From Pseudodesulfovibrio hydrargyri (GTDB lineage Bacteria > Desulfobacterota > Desulfovibrionia > Desulfovibrionales > Desulfovibrionaceae): a DNA stretch of 64,000 bases. Of this stretch, positions 12,601-22,274 are shown piece after piece (position 1 is the stretch's first letter; the number at the start of each line of letters is the position of its first letter). Where the stretch lies: assembly GCF_001874525.1 (NCBI RefSeq), contig NZ_LKAQ01000001.1, forward strand, positions 496,001 to 560,000, given 5' to 3'. The position numbers and the translations under genes were made by a program. The notes beneath the pieces are model-generated. The model was given only the letters and a program-made list of their open reading frames with translations. It was not told the origin of the DNA and did not search any database.

Positions 12601-14079
12601 ATGAACGCTCTTCTTGTCTATCCCGCTTATCCGGATACGTTTTGGAGTTTCAAGAGTATACTGTCCTTTGTTTCCAAAAAGGCGGCCTTTCCACCGCTCG
12701 GCTTGCTCACCGTGGCCGCGATGCTTCCCGTGGAATGGGAAAAACGCCTGGTGGACACAAATGTCGCCCCTCTGGGCAACGCCGATCTCGAATGGGCGGA
12801 CGTGGTCCTGATCAGCGCCATGATGGTGCAGCTTCCCAGCGCGAGGAAAATCATGAAACGCGCCAGAGAAGCCGGCAAAATCGTGATCGCGGGAGGCCCG
12901 GCCTTCAGGTCGCACCTGGAGCAGTTTCCCGATGCGGATCATTTCATCATCGGCGAAGCCGAAACCGTCATGCCCGAATTTCTGCATGACTTCGAACGGG
13001 GAGCGGCAAAGAAACAGTATATTTCTTCTGAGCACCCCGATTTGGACTCAACGCCGCTTCCCGCCTGGAGCCTGTTGAGAATGAAGGATTATATCTCCAT
13101 GTCGGTGCAGTATTCCCGCGGCTGCCCTTTTGATTGCGAGTTTTGCGACATTGTGGCCATGAACGGACGGCGCCCTCGTGTAAAAAATCCCGATCAGATG
13201 ATGCGGGAGATCCAAAGTCTGTATGATGCCGGATGGAGGGAGTCCGTCTTTATCGTGGACGACAATTTCATCGGGAACATAGCCCGGGTGAAGGAGTTTC
13301 TGCCCAGGCTCGCCGAATGGCAGAAGCTGCACCATTATCCTTTCAAACTCATGACCGAGGCCAGTGTGAATCTGGCGCAGGACAATGAACTCATGGAGAT
13401 GATGAGTGCGGCGAACTTCCATAAGGTTTTCATCGGCATTGAAACGCCCTCCACGGAAAGCCTGGTTGAATGCGGAAAAAAACAGAACGTCACCACCGAT
13501 TTCAGCTCGGCGATTCGGGATATTCACCAACACGGCATGCAGGTGATGGGTGGTTTCATCGTGGGCTTCGACAACGACACCACATCGATTTTTGGTCAGC
13601 AATTCCGATTCATTCAGGAGATCGGGGTCGTGACGGCCATGATCGGGGTTCTCAACGCGATGCCGCATACGAGACTTTGGAACCGGCTCAAATCAGAGGG
13701 GAGATTGCTTGGCGAATTAAGCGGAGAGAACACCGACGCCTGCGTGAACTTCAACCCCCGCATGGGATGCGAAGCCCTGCTGGATGGATACCGGAAACTC
13801 GTGAATGAGCTCTACTCTCCCAGGGAATACTATGACCGGATCAGCACGTTTCTCTCTTCCTACGCGCCCACTGCACGAGGGAAAATGGTGCGGACGGATA
13901 TTCAGGCTTTTTTGAAAAGCATGTGGGCTGTCGGGATAGCCTCACCCGCCCGCGTCCTCTACTGGAAACTGGTGCTGAGGACGCTGCTGACCAAGCCGAA
14001 AGCCCTGTCCGCCGTGGTCGAGCTTGCGATTCAAGGCTTGCATTTCACCCGGGTGTCCCGGCGCATCATGGGTGTGTGA
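12601..14079 (+). CDS. B12-binding-domain radical SAM protein
   Basis: 492 residues. The N-terminal 140 residues look like a cobalamin-binding Rossmann domain (MNALLVYPAYP, IAGGPAF, GEAE), without an obvious DxHxxG motif. The radical SAM cluster motif is CPFDCEFC with cysteines 175, 179 and 182. The rest resembles the DUF4070-containing class (FIGIETPS, MGGFIVGFD, NAMPHTRLW). Related enzymes use SAM and often methylcobalamin to methylate or rearrange unactivated carbons; the substrate cannot be read here. The start follows GAGG. It converges on the AAA+ gene pair at 14118-15655 and shares a hairpin with it. Confidence 0.85.
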   Translation: MNALLVYPAYPDTFWSFKSILSFVSKKAAFPPLGLLTVAAMLPVEWEKRLVDTNVAPLGNADLEWADVVLISAMMVQLPSARKIMKRAREAGKIVIAGGPAFRSHLEQFPDADHFIIGEAETVMPEFLHDFERGAAKKQYISSEHPDLDSTPLPAWSLLRMKDYISMSVQYSRGCPFDCEFCDIVAMNGRRPRVKNPDQMMREIQSLYDAGWRESVFIVDDNFIGNIARVKEFLPRLAEWQKLHHYPFKLMTEASVNLAQDNELMEMMSAANFHKVFIGIETPSTESLVECGKKQNVTTDFSSAIRDIHQHGMQVMGGFIVGFDNDTTSIFGQQFRFIQEIGVVTAMIGVLNAMPHTRLWNRLKSEGRLLGELSGENTDACVNFNPRMGCEALLDGYRKLVNELYSPREYYDRISTFLSSYAPTARGKMVRTDIQAFLKSMWAVGIASPARVLYWKLVLRTLLTKPKALSAVVELAIQGLHFTRVSRRIMGV

Positions 14080-14080
14080 G

Positions 14081-14106
14081 AAAACAGGGGGCACGAAGCC
14101 CCCTGT
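14081..14106 (-). terminator. Terminator between convergent genes
   Basis: A nine-base stem ACAGGGGGC / GCCCCCTGT with a five-base loop. Read on the minus strand it is followed by TTTT, so it ends the AAA+ operon. It may also slow transcription of the radical SAM gene. Confidence 0.7.
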
Positions 14107-14117
14107 GTATGGACGGA

Positions 14118-14492
14118 TCAACTGCCCGGAATGGGAAAGATCTTCTGTTCGCTCTTGGCCGGATTCTTTTCCAATTGGCGGTAGCGGTTCCATGCGTTTT
14201 TCGACAAGCGCCCCAGGATGTCATCCAGGTCGGAGCCATGCATCAGATTGCTCAAATCCGCTTCGTTCATCAGGCGGTCCGAAAGCGTATAGCCTTCGCC
14301 CTGATCCAGGTCGAGCTGGACGTCCTGAATGTTGAAAGCGGGCAGCGTGCCGCAGACGTCCATGAGTAGATCCCGCACCGTCTGATAGAAGAATTTCTTC
14401 ACGTCTTCCGTTGATTCGGCCTGGGTCAGCAACTCGCGGAACCGGCTGCGGGCTCCCTGCTCCTGCTTGGTGAATGACAATTGAGTGCTCAT
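14118..14492 (-). CDS. Small hypothetical protein paired with the AAA+ ATPase
   Basis: 124 residues with no family I recognise. The ATG at 14492 follows AAGGAGA; the longer frame upstream overlaps the AAA+ gene and is not needed. It is mainly helical in character and acidic in the middle, with no signal peptide, membrane segment or cysteine motif. It lies 83 bases downstream of the AAA+ gene and is probably co-transcribed, so it may be a substrate, adaptor or co-chaperone of that ATPase. This role is inferred from position only. Confidence 0.75.
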   Translation of the reverse strand: MSTQLSFTKQEQGARSRFRELLTQAESTEDVKKFFYQTVRDLLMDVCGTLPAFNIQDVQLDLDQGEGYTLSDRLMNEADLSNLMHGSDLDDILGRLSKNAWNRYRQLEKNPAKSEQKIFPIPGS

Positions 14493-14575
14493 ATGCTCTC
14501 CTTGTTGCGTTGACATTTTGCCGAAATCCGGCGGCCGAAGTGATGGCGGAAGCTGCTCGCGGAAACCCGCGCGGA

Positions 14576-15655
14576 TCAAGCGCGTGAGTATTTGATGATG
14601 TCTTCCTTGAATTCCTCGATCACGCCCTCCGTCAGTGAGGGGGTGAAGGTTGCAATGGCCTGGACGATGGCGTCCGTTGTCACCGGAACGTTGCTCCCGC
14701 TTTCGCATTCTTCTTCAAAGGCGTGCTGGGCTATGGTCTGAAAGAGGTATTCGATGTCGGCCGGGGTGTATTTCCCCGTCAAGGCGATGATACGCGCCAA
14801 ATCGATGGCGCCTACGTTCATCTTGGACAAGAAATATTTCAGTATGGTTTCCCTTCCGCTCTCGTCGAGAGTCCCGACCGGGATGATGCAATCAAATCGC
14901 CCAGGCCGCAGCAGGGCGGCGTCCAGTTGGCGAATGTAGTTGGTCGCGCAGACGAGCAGCACCTTGCTGGTATGGCTTTTGATGAGCGGGACCTGCTTGA
15001 GAAACTCATTGGTGATGGACCTGTCTATACGACTGGCTTTATCCCGATTGCCTGCAAGTTCTTCGAATTCGTCTATGAATATAACAACTTCTTCCAAGTC
15101 TCGCGCCTTCTCCATCACACTACGCAGGTGGGCGCCGATTTTGTCCACTCCGTCGACCATGAGCATGCTCGGCATGATTTCCACGTACCACCACGCCAGC
15201 CTTCCGGCCATCGCCTTGACGAAATGGGTTTTACCCGTGCCGGGAGGGCCGAAGAAAATGATGGTCTTGGGTGGAGTGACGCCATGCTTCCGAGAGAGTT
15301 CCTCCTCAACCAAAGGAAGAATGATCTTCTTTTGTATCAACTTCTTGGGCGGCTGGGTATCGGAGATGGTGTCCCATATGTCGCGGGTGATGGCCTGTGC
15401 GCCCATTTGCACCAGCAGTTTTTCCTGGTTGTGCGTGGCGAGTTCCTCGTCCGTACCGATATTATCGACAAAATCCTTGCAGGCGATCTTGAATCCGACA
15501 TCCCGGTCCAGTTTTTCGGACAGGACCCACTGATGCCGCCTGATTTTTTGCCAAAGATCGGTAACGACGTCCGTATCGAACTTCGCGCCGCAGGCTTCGA
15601 AAATCTTGCTGGCGCAGACCTCGGGTACGGGTGATTCGAATGTTTTGATATCCAT
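14576..15655 (-). CDS. AAA+ ATPase
   Basis: 359 residues from the ATG at 15655, preceded by GGAG. Walker A is GPPGTGKT at 136-143 and Walker B is VVIFIDEFEEL near 187-197. A sensor-1/second-region-of-homology stretch with CATNY and LLRPGRFD follows; this is the classic single-ring AAA layout of remodelling ATPases. The N-terminal 120 residues do not match a domain I know. It lacks protease and membrane domains. Its nearest neighbours are a small partner gene and, convergently, a radical SAM/B12 gene. Reactivating or assembling a metalloenzyme would be a reasonable idea but is not shown by the sequence. Confidence 0.88.
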   Translation of the reverse strand: MDIKTFESPVPEVCASKIFEACGAKFDTDVVTDLWQKIRRHQWVLSEKLDRDVGFKIACKDFVDNIGTDEELATHNQEKLLVQMGAQAITRDIWDTISDTQPPKKLIQKKIILPLVEEELSRKHGVTPPKTIIFFGPPGTGKTHFVKAMAGRLAWWYVEIMPSMLMVDGVDKIGAHLRSVMEKARDLEEVVIFIDEFEELAGNRDKASRIDRSITNEFLKQVPLIKSHTSKVLLVCATNYIRQLDAALLRPGRFDCIIPVGTLDESGRETILKYFLSKMNVGAIDLARIIALTGKYTPADIEYLFQTIAQHAFEEECESGSNVPVTTDAIVQAIATFTPSLTEGVIEEFKEDIIKYSRA

Positions 15656-16160
15656 TGTTTGGGCTCCTGCCGCAACATCGTATTTACAATACATTTATTA
15701 TATTCAATCAATGTGCACTGATGGGACTATTAATTGAAATACCACCATTTTAAACACAGACACAAAGGCCAATGAGTATTTACATAGTACTCCATGATCT
15801 GGGATTGTCACTGCATATTTTCATAAAACAGTTCATGCGGAGCAAATATAAAATCAATCGGACTTGCCGTGAGTTATTGGCGAGTTGCCGATCCCATTCG
15901 ATGTGGATTGTTTCGATCCGATGACCCAGAGTGTTGTTAGAACGACCTGGCAACGGGGGGAGAGCCCCGCTCCGGATCGGCAACCGTCATCCCCCACCCT
16001 CTTCGGCGGTCAGGACACCCGGCACGAGCGGTGGAACCGAGTCTCGACAAGCCTCGATCCGGCTCGAAGAGACCTCCATGAGGCTTTAGCCATGGGGCAA
16101 AGGACGTTGTATTCCTACTTTCAGATACAAGGGCTTTCGGCGGGCCGGGCTGAAGGCACG
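15656..16160. other. Gene-free stretch
   Basis: About 500 bases. The part near 15660-15720 is AT-rich and contains TATAAT on the minus strand upstream of the AAA+ gene, a possible -10 box with a poor -35. I see no gene, terminator or repeat in the remainder. Confidence 0.4.
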
Positions 16161-17384
16161 CTACCGGATGTCGCAGCGGGGGAGCGAGACGCTGACCGTG
16201 GTTCCGTCGGCCTCGGATGTGGCGAGTCCGATATGGCCGCCATGCGCCTCGGTGATGAGCCGGGCGCTATAGGTCCCCAACCCCGTGCCGAACCGCTTGC
16301 CCGCAGTGGTGTATTTCTCGAAGAACCGGTCCCTGATTGATTCAGGCACCGCACCGGTATTGTGGATGGCAACGTGCACCACTTCGGGATCCACTCGACA
16401 GGCGATGGTCACGCTCCCCCCGCCGGGAGAGGCCTCGATAGCATTTTTCACCAGATTCGCGAACAGGTCTTCAAAGAGAAAGGCTTCTCCGCATACCCGC
16501 GCCCTTCCGGCAACACACTCCGCCGAAGGCTGGAGGAGGATGGTCACATCGTTCTGCGCGGAGAGTATCGCCAGGGAATCCTTCACGGATTCAAGGAGTG
16601 GATGGACTTCGAGCAGTGTTTCCGCCGGCGTGTATTCACCCCTTTCCATCTCGCGCAAGGGCTCGGCGGCATCAATGAGACGGATCACCTGCCGGACGCC
16701 GAGAACGACTTGCGGGAAAACGTCCATCAAGGCATCGTCCATCTTCCCCTTCAAAAACAATTCCGCCAAGGAATACAAACTGGTGAGCGGCCCCTTGATG
16801 TCGTGATGTATTATGCTTTGCACGTCCTCCCGGAACTGTTCTTCCTGTTTGCGCGCCGCAATGTCGTGTATCACGATGCGGCAAACGGGAGCGCCTTCGT
16901 CATCCGGGGCTATTGAGCCGGTCAAAAGTGCCCAGAACTCGCTCCCGTCTTTTTTCACCAGACGCAATTCACATTCCGCCCTCGCTGTAGGCGAAGCATT
17001 GTTGAAGAGCTCTTTGCGGTGCCGGTAATAGATGTCCTGGTCCTCCTTATGGATAAACCTGGTCCAGGGCTGTCCTACCATTTCACCACGAAGCATGCCG
17101 AGCAGTGTCGCGGCGGTGAGATTGGCCTCGAGGGTCAGCCCTTTTTCGCTGACCGTGCAATACCCGACCGGGGCCATGTCATAGAGATCAAAGTAGCGCG
17201 CCCGTACGGCATCCAGTTCCGTTTGGGCCCGGCGCAACTCCTCGTTCTGCAACTCCAGCTCGATCTGATGGACCCGCAACTCGTGGAGCGCCTGCTGCGC
17301 CGCCTCGGAAGAAAGAGGGGATTTGTCCGCGGATTCAGTCGCCTGGATCAAAGCTTCGGCTTGATGTCTGAGTTTGTCTGTCAT
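16161..17384 (-). CDS. PAS-domain sensor histidine kinase
   Basis: 407 residues from the ATG at 17384, overlapping the stop codon of the upstream gene by four bases (ATGA), so translation is coupled. An N-terminal coiled coil (about 25-65) is followed by a PAS domain (about 65-180, ending VIHDIAARK), a dimerisation/phosphorylation helix HHDIKGPLTSL with the likely phospho-His at 194, and an HATPase_c domain (NLVKNAIEASPGGG; GTGLGTYSARLI). No membrane segment is seen, so it is probably cytoplasmic. No receiver protein is adjacent. It probably signals together with the CheB-CheR-PAS fusion encoded just upstream. Confidence 0.88.
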   Translation of the reverse strand: MTDKLRHQAEALIQATESADKSPLSSEAAQQALHELRVHQIELELQNEELRRAQTELDAVRARYFDLYDMAPVGYCTVSEKGLTLEANLTAATLLGMLRGEMVGQPWTRFIHKEDQDIYYRHRKELFNNASPTARAECELRLVKKDGSEFWALLTGSIAPDDEGAPVCRIVIHDIAARKQEEQFREDVQSIIHHDIKGPLTSLYSLAELFLKGKMDDALMDVFPQVVLGVRQVIRLIDAAEPLREMERGEYTPAETLLEVHPLLESVKDSLAILSAQNDVTILLQPSAECVAGRARVCGEAFLFEDLFANLVKNAIEASPGGGSVTIACRVDPEVVHVAIHNTGAVPESIRDRFFEKYTTAGKRFGTGLGTYSARLITEAHGGHIGLATSEADGTTVSVSLPRCDIR

Positions 17385-20300
17385 GTGCTGTCCCTCCCCG
17401 GGGCCATCCGTTGTATGGTTGCCATGGCATAGACATGACCCGCGTCGTCCGCCAACGGGCTGGCCGTAAGCCATACCTCCAAGGTCTGTCCGTCCTTGTG
17501 GACGCGGCTCGTCTCATAGGGCGCCGGCATGACGCCCGCCGCGACTTGCCGGATGTTCTCCAGCTCCTGCGACTGCATATCCTCCGGAAGCATATCCCGA
17601 ATGTTCATGGCCAGCGCCTCCCCTTCACTCCACCCGAAAAGGCGCTCCGCCGAGGGATTCCAGGACAGGATATCTCCCTTCGTGTCCAAGACGGCGATGG
17701 CGTCCAGCGAATCCCGCGCAACCACCGCCAGACGGATTTGGCCATGGGCCTCCCGCAACAACTCGTGGGATTTCTTCATCTCGGTTATGTCGACAAAGGT
17801 GATGACCGCCCCCTCGATCACGTTCTCAAGGGTGCGATAGGGCTGGATACGCATCGTGTACCATTTGCCGTCCGCCGTCTGTACCTCCAGATCCTTGGGG
17901 AGCAGCGTCTCCAATACGGACCGCACGTCCTCAACCAGGTTGTCGTAACCCACCATCTTGGAGACGATGTGGCCGACGGGCCGCCCGATATCGATCGGGA
18001 TCAGGTTGATGATCCGGGTGGCGGCCGGGGTGAAGCGCATGATGCACAGCTGGTGATCCACGAATATCGTGGCGATGCCCGTGCCGGAAAGCAGGTTGCT
18101 CATGTCGTTGTTGGCCTGCGACAGATCGATCAACTTGTTCTGCAGCTCGGCATTGACGGTGGACAACTCCTCGTTGACGGATTGCAGCTCTTCCTTGGAG
18201 GTTTCCAGCTCCTCGTTCGAAGATTGCAGTTCTTCATTGATGGACTGCATTTCCTCGTTGGAGGAGTTGAGTTCCTCGTTGGACGTCTCCAGCTCCTCGA
18301 TGGTGCTTTGGAGATACTCCTCGTTGGCCAACAGATCTTGCCGCAATGTCGCGATCTCATTCTTTTCTCTGGCCAGTTTCTCTGCCCCATCCTCGACGTC
18401 CGGGAGATGGGATTTTTGCACCGCCCCGAGGTCGGCTTGCGACGTCGGCCTCAAGACCACCAGATAAAGGGAGGCGGAAAACCCGGCATGGTCGGCCGCC
18501 ACCGGGCAGACCGTCAGATCGACCGAAGTGAAGGGCCCGTTGGTCTTGACCCGCAAAGCCTGGCTGCGAACGGTTTCACCGGACGATCGCGCCTTGTGCA
18601 GGGCCGTGCTCAGCCCTCGGCGCAATCCCTCCCGCGCCATCTTGAGGATGTTGTTGGTGCCCGCTTCGCCTTGCGCGGGTTCCAGGTACTGGCCGGTGCG
18701 CCCATGGAGGTAGAGGATGTCGCCTTGGGCGTTGACCAGCACTCCCGCCGGGATGAACCGATGCAGCAGCGTCTGTTCGGTCAATTCGCGCAACGGCAGT
18801 TTAGCGGGGGCGGCCTCCTTTACGCCTGTCGGCCGGAGGGGGGACGAGTCAAGGACCGTCAGCGGCGGCAGGAAACGGCCCATGGGCGCGGAGTGCCTGC
18901 CGCGCGCAACTTCACTGCGCAGATACAGTTTCGACTTGCGATCCACTGCGGTAAACAGGTCTCCAAAGTCGCCCACCGTTTCCGATGTGCCCAAAAAAAG
19001 GAAACCGCCGGGTCGCAAGGCGTAATGGAAGAGCGGGATGAGTTTTTTCTGCAACTCCCCGCCCATGTAGATGAGCAGGTTGCGGCATACGATGCAGTCG
19101 AGCCTGGAGAAGGGCGGGTCCTTGATCACATCCTGTTCCGAAAAGATCAGTATGTCGCGGAGCGTTTTGTGGATGCGGTAGGTGCCGCCATTGGCTTCAA
19201 CCGAGAAAAACCGCGCCAGCCGTTGCGGTGTGACGTCGGTGGCGATGCTGGCCGGATACAGCCCGCTTCGGGCCGTGGCTATGGCCTGGCTGTCAATGTC
19301 TGTGGCAAAGACCTGCACCTTGAATGTTTGTCGGGTCTTTTCCATGTACTCCTGAAGGAGAATGGCGATGGAGTAAGCCTCCTCTCCGGTGGAGCATCCC
19401 GCCGACCAGATTCGGATTGAGGAATTCGGGGACTTCCCGGCAAAGAGTTTCGGGATGACTTTTTCTTCAAGCACCTTGAACACATCGGCATCGCGGAAAA
19501 AACGGGTCACGCCGATGAGCAGGTCGCGGAAAAGGGCCTCCACTTCCATCGGGGTTTGCCGCAGGTATTGAATGTACGCATCCAGCGTGTCGATCTGATG
19601 CACGGCCATTCGGCGTTCAATGCGGCGATGAATGGTGCTCGGTTTGTACTGGGAAAAGTCGTGTCCGGTCTGGGCGCGCAGCAGGATGCATATTTTGCGC
19701 AGCGCATTGTCGGTCACGGGCGCGGACGCCGTTCGGAGAGGCGGACCATAGGCATGGTTCGCATAGGCGATGATCCGGGCGGGCATCTCCGACGGCACCA
19801 GCTCGTAATCCACCAGGCCGGTGGCAATGGCGCTGCGCGGCATGCCGTCGTGCTCGCAGGATTCGGGCGTCTGGGCAATGACCATGCCCCCTTCGCCCTT
19901 GATGGACCGCACGCCGAGGGTGCCGTCGCTGCCCGTGCCGGAGAGCACGACGCCGATGGCTGATTCATGCAGGCTCTGAGCCAGGGAGCGGAAAAAATAG
20001 TCAATGGGCAGCCGCTGTCCCCGTGGGGCGATGGATTCGATCAAGTGCAGACTGCCGTGCAGAAAGGCCATGTCGCGGTTGGGCGGGATGATGTAGATGC
20101 AGTTGGGCCGGACTTCCATGCCGTCTTCCACCTCGAAGACCTCCATGCGGGTACAGCGGCGGATGAGCTCGGTCAGCAAGCTCTTGTGATCCGGAGCCAG
20201 ATGTTGCACCAGGATGAAGGCCATCCCCGGATCGGCGGCGGCGGACATGCCGGAAAAAAAGGCTTCGAAAGCCGCCAGACCTCCGGCCGAGGCGCCGATG

Positions 20301-20416
20301 CCCACGATGGGAAAGACCGATCCAGACCAGCGCCCCGGATCGGGAACGGTTTTGTCGTTCGATACGGGGGAGGTCTTTTGCAGCTTGGAATCGGGTGTGT
20401 CTTTTTTCTTTTTCAT
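17381..20416 (-). CDS. CheB-CheR-PAS fusion protein
   Basis: 1011 residues. A CheB methylesterase domain (VGIGASAGGLAAFE; LAPDHKS; SGTGSDGTLG) at about 35-215 is followed by a CheR methyltransferase domain (WSAGCSTGEEAYS; CRNLLIYM) at about 230-490, a long coiled coil made of repeated (S/T)(N/I)EEL units at about 690-760, and two PAS domains to the C terminus. Such fusions are known in many bacteria as methylation-linked signalling hubs and often work with histidine kinases. It has no receiver domain in front of CheB. The overlapping downstream kinase gene is its likely partner. The start precedes a lysine-rich, probably disordered N terminus. Confidence 0.9.
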   Translation of the reverse strand: MKKKKDTPDSKLQKTSPVSNDKTVPDPGRWSGSVFPIVGIGASAGGLAAFEAFFSGMSAAADPGMAFILVQHLAPDHKSLLTELIRRCTRMEVFEVEDGMEVRPNCIYIIPPNRDMAFLHGSLHLIESIAPRGQRLPIDYFFRSLAQSLHESAIGVVLSGTGSDGTLGVRSIKGEGGMVIAQTPESCEHDGMPRSAIATGLVDYELVPSEMPARIIAYANHAYGPPLRTASAPVTDNALRKICILLRAQTGHDFSQYKPSTIHRRIERRMAVHQIDTLDAYIQYLRQTPMEVEALFRDLLIGVTRFFRDADVFKVLEEKVIPKLFAGKSPNSSIRIWSAGCSTGEEAYSIAILLQEYMEKTRQTFKVQVFATDIDSQAIATARSGLYPASIATDVTPQRLARFFSVEANGGTYRIHKTLRDILIFSEQDVIKDPPFSRLDCIVCRNLLIYMGGELQKKLIPLFHYALRPGGFLFLGTSETVGDFGDLFTAVDRKSKLYLRSEVARGRHSAPMGRFLPPLTVLDSSPLRPTGVKEAAPAKLPLRELTEQTLLHRFIPAGVLVNAQGDILYLHGRTGQYLEPAQGEAGTNNILKMAREGLRRGLSTALHKARSSGETVRSQALRVKTNGPFTSVDLTVCPVAADHAGFSASLYLVVLRPTSQADLGAVQKSHLPDVEDGAEKLAREKNEIATLRQDLLANEEYLQSTIEELETSNEELNSSNEEMQSINEELQSSNEELETSKEELQSVNEELSTVNAELQNKLIDLSQANNDMSNLLSGTGIATIFVDHQLCIMRFTPAATRIINLIPIDIGRPVGHIVSKMVGYDNLVEDVRSVLETLLPKDLEVQTADGKWYTMRIQPYRTLENVIEGAVITFVDITEMKKSHELLREAHGQIRLAVVARDSLDAIAVLDTKGDILSWNPSAERLFGWSEGEALAMNIRDMLPEDMQSQELENIRQVAAGVMPAPYETSRVHKDGQTLEVWLTASPLADDAGHVYAMATIQRMAPGRDST

Positions 20417-20537
20417 GAACCTGCCTTCGTCTTCACCTCATACCTTGTCCAACACCAATTGTCGCGTGATAAGACCCTGTCGGATGCCGGGGCGTTGCCC
20501 TCGGGCATCCCTCCGCCAGCCCCCCCGGCATACTTCC

Positions 20538-20810
20538 TCAAGGCGTTTCTATCCAATTGGTACTGTTGACTATCTTCTTCACGCCGTGAACATCATCCAC
20601 GAGCTTTCCGGCCAGGTCCTTCTCGGCATGGCTTCCGGCCTCGCCGTTCAGGGTGCCGATTGGGCGATGGTAGGACAACGTCCTCTCGGCCATGGCGGTG
20701 ATGGCGGCATCGTCCACCACCTCTCCCGGGGGTTCCATCTTTGCGGCGTCCGTCGACTGGTTCTGCGAGGGAGAAAACGGCAAAGAATCCGGATGGAAGC
20801 AGAATCTCAA
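20538..20810 (-). pseudogene. BON-domain (OsmY-like) remnant
   Basis: The stretch VDDAAITAMAERTLSYHRP followed by LNGEAGSHAEKDLAGKLVDD and HGVKKIVN matches the start and end of a BON domain (predicted lipid-binding, periplasmic stress proteins). About 15-20 residues that normally join the two halves are missing, and the first 25 residues do not form a signal peptide. It looks like an internally deleted, probably inactive copy. Its neighbour is a GlsB-like stress membrane protein gene. Confidence 0.5.
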
Positions 20811-20935
20811 CGGGTAATGTTACAGTGTGGAGTCGTGTGGGCGCGGCAAAGATGCGCGGAACGGCCAGGCGTGTTTCAAAAGCGGGTATGGAGGGCTGCG
20901 GAAGCTTAAACGGCGGGTGCCATGGAGTACGTCGA

Positions 20936-21178
20936 TCAGGCTCTTCTGAACAGACGCAGAATGAAAATCAGGATCACCGCACCCACTGTCGCTGTGACTA
21001 TTGCCCCGATCAGTCCGCCTGAGTTGATCCCAAGAAGTCCGAAGACGTATCCGCCTATCACCGCCCCAAGAACACCGATGACGATATCTCCAATGAGACC
21101 GAATCCGCCTTTCATAAGCATCCCGGCCAGCCAGCCGGCAACCAGTCCTATCAATACGAACCAGAATAATGCAGCCAT
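20936..21178 (-). CDS. GlsB/YeaQ/YmgE-family small membrane protein
   Basis: 80 residues with three glycine-rich hydrophobic segments (LIGLVAGWLAGMLMKGG; GDIVIGVLGAVIGGYVFG; AIVTATVGAVILIFILRLF). The GDIVIGVLGAVIGG core is the signature of this family (transglycosylase-associated, stress-induced inner-membrane proteins). The biochemical function is unknown in the family. It stands alone next to a BON-domain remnant, consistent with a general or osmotic stress cargo. Confidence 0.88.
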   Translation of the reverse strand: MAALFWFVLIGLVAGWLAGMLMKGGFGLIGDIVIGVLGAVIGGYVFGLLGINSGGLIGAIVTATVGAVILIFILRLFRRA

Positions 21179-21518
21179 GATGTCCCCCTGAGATTAAAAA
21201 GATATTCAACTGGTTTCAGTTTAGCATATGCAGCAACAATGAACACTATAAATTTTATTAATACAGCGAATGCACAATCGTTCCAGGAAAGCTGAACTTG
21301 TCCGGTGGACAGAAACCGGCTTGGATTGAAAAAGCGGCACAACTTGATACTCTGTCCAACTCAAATCCATCGTTAAGTACCCAAGGGAACGAACTCATCC
21401 CCAGGAACCCTGTTTTCTGAGTGCGCGATTGACCCAAATCCACGAGAGGCATACCGTCTGAGACAGGACTCAGTGCCAATTCCGGCTCATGGTCACTACT
21501 CTGAAGGAGAACTCCACA
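21179..21518. other. Gene-free stretch
   Basis: 340 bases between divergent small genes. The part near 21190-21260 is AT-rich and probably holds the promoter of the GlsB-like gene. Nothing else can be assigned. Confidence 0.35.
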
Positions 21519-21709
21519 TGGATGAACTGTGTGAAAACTGTCGTTATTATCTCGCGGTTCAGACGAATTACAAAGAGGACGGGACGTGCAGGTTCGCGCC
21601 TCCGACCATTTCTCTGATCTCCGAACAAGCCATGGGCATCTGGCCAAAAGTGAAAAATACGGATTGGTGTGGCCAATTTTCTCCCAAAAGAAAACAGAAG
21701 AAATCCTAG
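21519..21709 (+). CDS. Small cysteine protein (CxxC...C...DWCGQF)
   Basis: 63 residues, starting at the ATG at 21519 after GAAGGAG. It has the pattern CENCRYY - TCRFAPP - WPKV - TDWCGQF: four cysteines in a layout I recognise from a widespread group of small uncharacterised proteins that may bind a metal. It ends in a basic tail. It is the last gene before the conserved right end of the first element. Confidence 0.8.
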
Positions 21710-22198
21710 TATTCCCTCAAACTGAATTTCTCCGAACCTGGAACGGCAACCCGTTACGCCATTAACAGTAGCTCAGATTGAAGGGTTCCTTGCCCCATAA
21801 GACCAAAGTATAGGCGAGTTAAGTTAACGCGAGATTATAATTGGCTAAAATTAAACACGATTGTTTTGTTTGCGTGTGTGAAAAAATGTGTAAAACGGTT
21901 TCGAAAATTCACGAATGCTTTCGTATAACACCGAAAATCATTCAATGATAAGTGCCCGCCTTATTTGATAAATAAAGCGGGCAATCGATTTTCAGAAGCG
22001 TGGTGGGTACTTTTAAGAAGAGTTTTACCTTCGTTTAAATTTGAGGAAACTCCCAGTTGCTGAAGCCGGGTCAAAATGGTAGGTCAACCATAAATCAGGA
22101 AGGACACGTCGAGCAGGAATAGACTAATAAAATCAAATCATTGCCGCACAGCCGAAAAATCAGGACTTCCGAGTCTTCTCTTCGGCACCAGAATGAAA
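21710..22198. mobile_element. Right end of element 1
   Basis: No gene. It matches the right end of element 3 (44600-44940) in order: GTGTGTGAAAAAATGTGTAA at 21874; a hairpin with arms GCCCGC/GCGGGC at 21954-21982; GGTGGGTACTTTTAAGAA; the arm-like repeat GGGTCAAAATGGTAGGTCAA at 22068-22087; then the att core at 22170-22198. The arm repeat starts 102 bases before the core in both elements. Confidence 0.85.
22170..22198 (+). repeat. att core, tRNA-Leu 3' end fragment (junction of elements 1 and 2)
   Basis: 29 bases identical to 28591-28619: the last part of tRNA-Leu including the T-arm 3' side, acceptor strand, CCA and eight following bases. Identical cores lie at 24134 and 44912, all in the same orientation, as expected of attL/attR sites made by a tRNA-targeting integrase. 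Confidence 0.92.
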
Positions 22199-22199
22199 C

Positions 22200-22234
22200 A
22201 AGGGTTGCGGCTAACCAGCTGCAACCCTTTTTCG
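22200..22234 (+). terminator. Left-end terminator of decayed element 2
   Basis: AAGGGTTGC / GCAACCCTT stem followed by TTTTT, directly after the att core. It matches the hairpin after the intact tRNA at 28621-28655, where one T-A pair replaces a C-G pair. Confidence 0.8.
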
Positions 22235-22274
22235 TATTTATCCTGCAAGTTCGTCAGTTAGATCCTACCCCCTA

